64,000 bases of DNA from Acidovorax sp. 69 (GTDB lineage: Bacteria > Pseudomonadota > Gammaproteobacteria > Burkholderiales > Burkholderiaceae_C), in assembly GCF_002797445.1 (NCBI RefSeq), contig NZ_PGEP01000001.1:4898501-4962500 (forward strand), in the 5' to 3' direction. Made by a program: the position numbers and the translations under genes. Of this stretch, positions 60,890 to 64,000 are shown piece by piece. Position 1 is the first letter of the stretch. Each line of letters begins with the position of its first letter. Under the pieces are notes generated by a model, which was not told the origin of the DNA, did no database searches, and worked only from the letters and a program-made list of their open reading frames with translations.

Positions 60890-61300
60890 TTAGTTGCCGC
60901 GGTAGGTCGAGAAGCCGTAGGGGCTCACCAGCAATGGGATGTGGTAATGCGGCACGGTGCCATCCACCGCAAAGATCACCGGCACTTCAGGGAAGAACGT
61001 GGTCTGCTTGTGCTCGGCAAACCAGTCACCGGTCTTGAAAGTAACGCGGTAGTTGCCCTTTTCCAGCGCCTTGCCTTCCGGGAACAGTGCCGGGATGCGG
61101 CCCTGCTCATTGGTGGTGCCGCTGTTCAGCTGCGTCCAGGCCTTGCCGTCCTGCTTTTCCAGCAGCACCTTCACGCCAGGCGATGGCAGGCCGTCCTGCA
61201 GGTTGAGCACGTGCACGCTCAGCGGGTTGCTGGCGGCAAAGGCAATGGCAGAAGCGCCGCAAAGAGCGATGCCGGCGCACAGGGATTTGAAAGTCATCAT
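60890..61300 (-). CDS. hiuH: Periplasmic 5-hydroxyisourate hydrolase (transthyretin-like)
   Basis: About 136 residues with a signal peptide (MMTFKSLCAGIALCGASAIA, cleavage near AFA|ASN). The mature domain begins NPLSVHVLNLQDGLPSPG and ends HYHIPLLVSPYGFSTYRGN, the transthyretin-like layout with catalytic His near both ends. The usual C-terminal tetrapeptide YRGS is YRGN here. It hydrolyses 5-hydroxyisourate in the periplasm, as E. coli HiuH. AAGGAA precedes the start. It is followed on the same strand by pssA after a hairpin repeat. Confidence 0.92.
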   Translation of the reverse strand: MMTFKSLCAGIALCGASAIAFAASNPLSVHVLNLQDGLPSPGVKVLLEKQDGKAWTQLNSGTTNEQGRIPALFPEGKALEKGNYRVTFKTGDWFAEHKQTTFFPEVPVIFAVDGTVPHYHIPLLVSPYGFSTYRGN

Positions 61301-61350
61301 GGTCAAGTTTCCTTTTTCGGGGTCAAGTTGAAGGGGTCTGTCGTCAAAAT

Positions 61351-61881
61351 TCAGGGGGCCGTCGCGGGCAGCACCTGAGCGATGGCCTTGAGCGCGCAGC
61401 CTTCGTCCTGGGCCGCACCGCCCGCGCCGCCGACGCCGATGGCGCCAATCACGTCCTTGCCCACGGTCAGCGGCACGCCGCCACCGATCAGCAGCAGGGC
61501 GTCGACGGTGTTGAGGTTCTGCGAATCAGGGTTGGCACGGGCGTTGGTCGCCAGCAGGCGCGTCGGCGTCTTGGTCGACAACGCAGTGAAGGCCTTGCGC
61601 TGCGCGGCCTCGGTGTTGTGCGGGCCGACGCTGTCATCGCGCTGCACGGCAATCAGGTTGCCGCCCCGGTCCACCACCACGGCAACGGCCGAGCGACCAT
61701 CGGCATGGCAAGCGGCCAGCGTGGCGTTGATGAGTTCGTTGGCCAGTGCCAGCGACACATTGGGTTGCTGCAGCACTTGGGGTGCGGGTGCAGCGGCCAG
61801 GGCGCTGGTGGCGGCAGAGGCGCACAAAGCGAGTGCAGCCACGGTGGTCAGGGCTTGGCGGGCAGAGCGGCGAAATGTCAT
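61351..61881 (-). CDS. GlcG/HbpS-like secreted protein
   Basis: About 176 residues from MTFRRSARQALTTVAALALC, a signal peptide with twin arginines, so export may be Sec or Tat. The mature domain has VSLALANELINATLAACH and VDRGGNLIAVQRDDSVGPHN, typical of the GlcG/HbpS (DUF336) family. HbpS in Streptomyces binds heme and senses oxidative stress for a two-component system. AAGGAA precedes the start. It lies between hiuH and the divergent regulator. Confidence 0.9.
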   Translation of the reverse strand: MTFRRSARQALTTVAALALCASAATSALAAAPAPQVLQQPNVSLALANELINATLAACHADGRSAVAVVVDRGGNLIAVQRDDSVGPHNTEAAQRKAFTALSTKTPTRLLATNARANPDSQNLNTVDALLLIGGGVPLTVGKDVIGAIGVGGAGGAAQDEGCALKAIAQVLPATAP

Positions 61882-61977
61882 GTGCGGGTTCCTTGGGTTG
61901 GTGAGGAGGAGAACTGAGCAAATCAGTTGCATGGCCGCTATTGTTTTGCTTAGCCCCCGTCAAACCGATGGCGTGCG

Positions 61978-61995
61978 CATGACAAAGTTGTAATG
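61978..61995. promoter_or_regulatory. HprR/CusR-like box
   Basis: CATGACAAAGTTGTAATG differs at two positions from the HprR-type palindrome CATTACAAAATTGTAATG. It lies 50 bases before the response-regulator start and about 100 bases before the divergent secreted-protein start, so it can serve both directions. Confidence 0.7.
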
Positions 61996-62045
61996 CACTC
62001 ACGGGCCGTTTGCGCCTAACCTTGGGCCCCTGGAGGCACACGCAC

Positions 62046-62717
62046 ATGCGCATATTGGTGGTGGAAGACGAGGTCAAGGCAGCGGACTACCTGCGCAAGG
62101 GCCTGGGCGAATCGGGCTACATGGTCGAGGTGGCGCACAACGGCATCGACGGCCAGTTCCTGGCGCAAGAGAGCGAGTTCGACCTGGTCATCCTGGACGT
62201 CATGCTGCCCGGCATCGACGGCTGGCAGCTGCTGCAAATCATCCGGCGCAAGAGCCAGGTGCCGGTGCTGTTTCTGACGGCGCGTGACGCCGTGGAAGAC
62301 CGCGTCAAGGGCCTGGAGCTGGGCGCCGACGACTACCTGGTCAAGCCGTTCTCGTACGCCGAGCTGCTGGCGCGCGTGCGCACGCTGCTGCGCCGGGGCC
62401 CGCCGCGCGAGGTCGAGCAGTTCCAAGTGGCCGACCTGCAGCTCGATGTGCTGCGCCGCCGCGTCACGCGTGGCGCCGAGCGCATCGTGTTGACGAACAA
62501 GGAATTTGCCCTGCTGCAGCTGCTGATCAGCCGCAGCGGCGAGGTGCTGTCGCGCGCGCAGATTGCCTCGCAGGTCTGGCAGATGAACTTTGACAGCGAC
62601 ACCAACGTGGTCGACGTGGCCATCCGGCGCCTGCGTGCCAAGGTGGACGACCCGTTCAGCCCCAAGCTGATCCACACCGTGCGCGGCATGGGTTACACGC
62701 TGGAGGTGCCCGAATGA
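62046..62717 (+). CDS. OmpR-type response regulator (CusR/HprR-like)
   Basis: The 223-residue protein starts [20 protein letters not shown]. The receiver has the acidic pair near the start, phospho-acceptor Asp51 in [10 protein letters not shown], and [20 protein letters not shown]. The C-terminal winged helix is of the heavy-metal/redox branch ([20 protein letters not shown]). It is coupled to the sensor gene by an ATGA overlap and divergent from hiuH and HbpS-like genes, with a matching box between. This recalls E. coli hiuH and hprRS, which respond to oxidants. A copper role like CusR cannot be excluded. Confidence 0.88.
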   Translation: MRILVVEDEVKAADYLRKGLGESGYMVEVAHNGIDGQFLAQESEFDLVILDVMLPGIDGWQLLQIIRRKSQVPVLFLTARDAVEDRVKGLELGADDYLVKPFSYAELLARVRTLLRRGPPREVEQFQVADLQLDVLRRRVTRGAERIVLTNKEFALLQLLISRSGEVLSRAQIASQVWQMNFDSDTNVVDVAIRRLRAKVDDPFSPKLIHTVRGMGYTLEVPE

Positions 62718-64000
62718 AGAGGCTGTGGCCGCGCGCGCTCAGCCTGCGCCTGGCGCTGATGTTTGCGCTGGCAAGCGTGCTGCTGCTGGGCGCGCTGGGC
62801 CTGTACCTGTACCAGTCCCTTGAGCGCGAGATCGCCTGGCGGGACGACAAGGCGCTGGTGGGCCGGGTCGAGCGCATGCGCGCGCTGATCGGCGACAGCG
62901 ACAGCATCGAGGCGCTGCGCCTGCGTCCGCAGCTCTACGCCAACATGTTGAGCAACCGCGAGAGCCTGCTGTGGGTGCTCGACGGCACGGGCCAGCCGCT
63001 GATCGAAGTCAACCCGGTGCACCTGCCGGTGCCGGCGCTGGCGCCGGGTGCGGGCGTGCAGCTGCGCAGCAGCGGGGGCGACGACCCGGCGCGCCTGGCC
63101 TGGCAGCATGTCACGCACGAGGGGCAGTCGCTCACGCTGGTGGCCGGCAAGCTGCTGGCCGAGCGCGCGCAGATGCTGGCGGCCTACCGGCTCAGGCTGT
63201 GGCTGGCGCTGGGTATGGGCGCGCTGCTGGCCTTCGGCTTGGGCTGGGCCGTGAGTCAGCGCGGCCTGCGGCCGGTGCGTACGCTGGCGGCACGCGCGGC
63301 CGCCATCGACGTGCAGCACCTGCACCTGCGGCTGCAGGGCGTGGAGCAGGTGCACGAACTGCAGCAGCTGGGCCAGGCGCTCAACGAGATGCTGGCGCGC
63401 CTGGAGGACGGCTTTGGCCGCCTGTCGCGGTTTTCCGAAGACCTGGCGCACGAGATGCGCACGCCCTTGAACAACCTGATGGGCCAGACCCAGCTGGCGC
63501 TGCAACGCAACCGCTCCACCGAGGACTACGAGGCGCTGCTGGCGTCCAGCCAGGAGGAGTACGAGCGCCTGGCGCGCATGATCGACAACATGCTGTTTCT
63601 GGCACGCGCCGAGCGGCCCGACGCGGTGTTGCAGCGCGAGGCCATCGACCTGCACGCATTGGTGGCCCAGCTGTGCGACTACTTCGAGGGCATGGCCGAG
63701 GAGCGCGGCATCACGCTCGTCAACGCCGCGCACGGCACACTGCACGCCGATCCGCAGTTGCTGCGCCGGGCCCTGGCCAACCTCATCGCCAATGCACTGC
63801 GCTATGGCGCTGCCGACAGCCCGGTGCACATTGCCTGCACGCCATCGGCGCATCACGCCGAAATAACCGTGGCCAACCAGGGCGCGCCGATTGCGGCCGA
63901 ACACCTGCCGCGCCTGTTTGACCGCTTCCACCGCTGCGACCCGGCGCGCGCGCAGCCGGGCGACTCGGGCGGGCTGGGCCTGGCCATCGTGCGATCCATC
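62714..64000 (+). CDS. Sensor histidine kinase (CusS/HprS-like), 3' end outside window
   Basis: The protein is open to the window edge (429 codons). An N-terminal transmembrane segment ([20 protein letters not shown]), a periplasmic part, and a second span ([17 protein letters not shown]) lead to a HAMP-like region ([16 protein letters not shown]). The dimer helix has the phospho-acceptor H-box [15 protein letters not shown], then the N-box [15 protein letters not shown] and part of the G-box [11 protein letters not shown] before the end of the window. It overlaps the regulator gene by four bases and should phosphorylate it. The periplasmic stimulus may be an oxidant or metal. Confidence 0.88.
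   Translation, partial: MKRLWPRALSLRLALMFALASVLLLGALGLYLYQSLEREIAWRDDKALVGRVERMRALIGDSDSIEALRLRPQLYANMLSNRESLLWVLDGTGQPLIEVNPVHLPVPALAPGAGVQLRSSGGDDPARLAWQHVTHEGQSLTLVAGKLLAERAQMLAAYRLRLWLALGMGALLAFGLGWAVSQRGLRPVRTLAARAAAIDVQHLHLRLQGVEQVHELQQLGQALNEMLARLEDGFGRLSRFSEDLAHEMRTPLNNLMGQTQLALQRNRSTEDYEALLASSQEEYERLARMIDNMLFLARAERPDAVLQREAIDLHALVAQLCDYFEGMAEERGITLVNAAHGTLHADPQLLRRALANLIANALRYGAADSPVHIACTPSAHHAEITVANQGAPIAAEHLPRLFDRFHRCDPARAQPGDSGGLGLAIVRSI

Noticed and set aside
1..64000. CRISPR array, tRNA or rRNA genes, prophage
   Set aside because: No regularly spaced direct repeats, cloverleaf sequences, rRNA segments or phage structural genes were recognised in any gap. A covariance-model scan would be needed to exclude small RNAs.

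Overview
The window is about 66-68% GC and almost fully coding, with ordinary bacterial operons. Orphan Bug/TctC-type binding proteins, many acyl-CoA genes, GTP-type PEP carboxykinase, quinol-type NO reductase, and a dispersed repeat of the AGCGCTT-N-AAGCGCT type in many intergenic gaps point to a betaproteobacterium of the Comamonadaceae (Acidovorax or a close relative). This is inferred from gene families and style, not from a marker gene. I see no rRNA, tRNA, CRISPR array, prophage or complete insertion sequence.

Region 1 (1-5650, minus strand): citramalyl-CoA-lyase-like CitE, MmgE/PrpD, class III CoA-transferase, acyl-CoA dehydrogenase and a hydratase. The set resembles the itaconate degradation (ict/ich/ccl) operon of Pseudomonas. 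Region 2 (5846-18517, plus strand): a long acyl-CoA catabolic cluster with an MFE-2-like dehydrogenase and hydratase, enoyl-CoA hydratase, CoA-transferase, thiolase, two Bug receptors, an acyl-CoA ligase, a DUF35/thiolase-like pair, an acyl-CoA dehydrogenase and a thioesterase. A LysR regulator divergent from a second CaiB-type transferase follows. Region 3 (21304-33293): recQ, a DoxX gene with a perfect FNR box, then a low-oxygen block. That block holds anaerobic ribonucleotide reductase nrdD with its glycyl-radical tail as a separate 62-residue gene, nrdG, tandem NrdR boxes, a hemerythrin, quinol NO reductase with a sigma54 promoter, and divergent norR. A decayed nrdD'-nrdG' remnant lies next to a lower-GC exported protein gene.

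Region 4 (33383-35930) is the most unusual part: a compact cassette of a DUF3696-type AAA ATPase, a PIN-like nuclease and an RNA ligase, flanked by oppositely oriented copies of the dispersed repeat. It looks like an RNA-cleavage/repair or defence module. Region 5 (36215-48201): a GGDEF protein, threonine dehydratase, a 48-residue membrane protein, queC, pckG with a possible switching leader, a LysR gene, a phosphoesterase, a UspA gene with an FNR-like site, two fasciclin proteins and a TetR regulator.

Region 6 (48310-64000): argP-like regulator divergent from dadA (which carries an in-frame copy of the dispersed repeat), redox and membrane genes, minCDE, a permease, pssA. It ends with a periplasmic hydroxyisourate-hydrolase-like gene and a GlcG/HbpS gene divergent from an OmpR-type two-component system, with a CusR/HprR-like box between them. 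That layout recalls the E. coli hiuH-hprRS locus. The last gene runs off the end.
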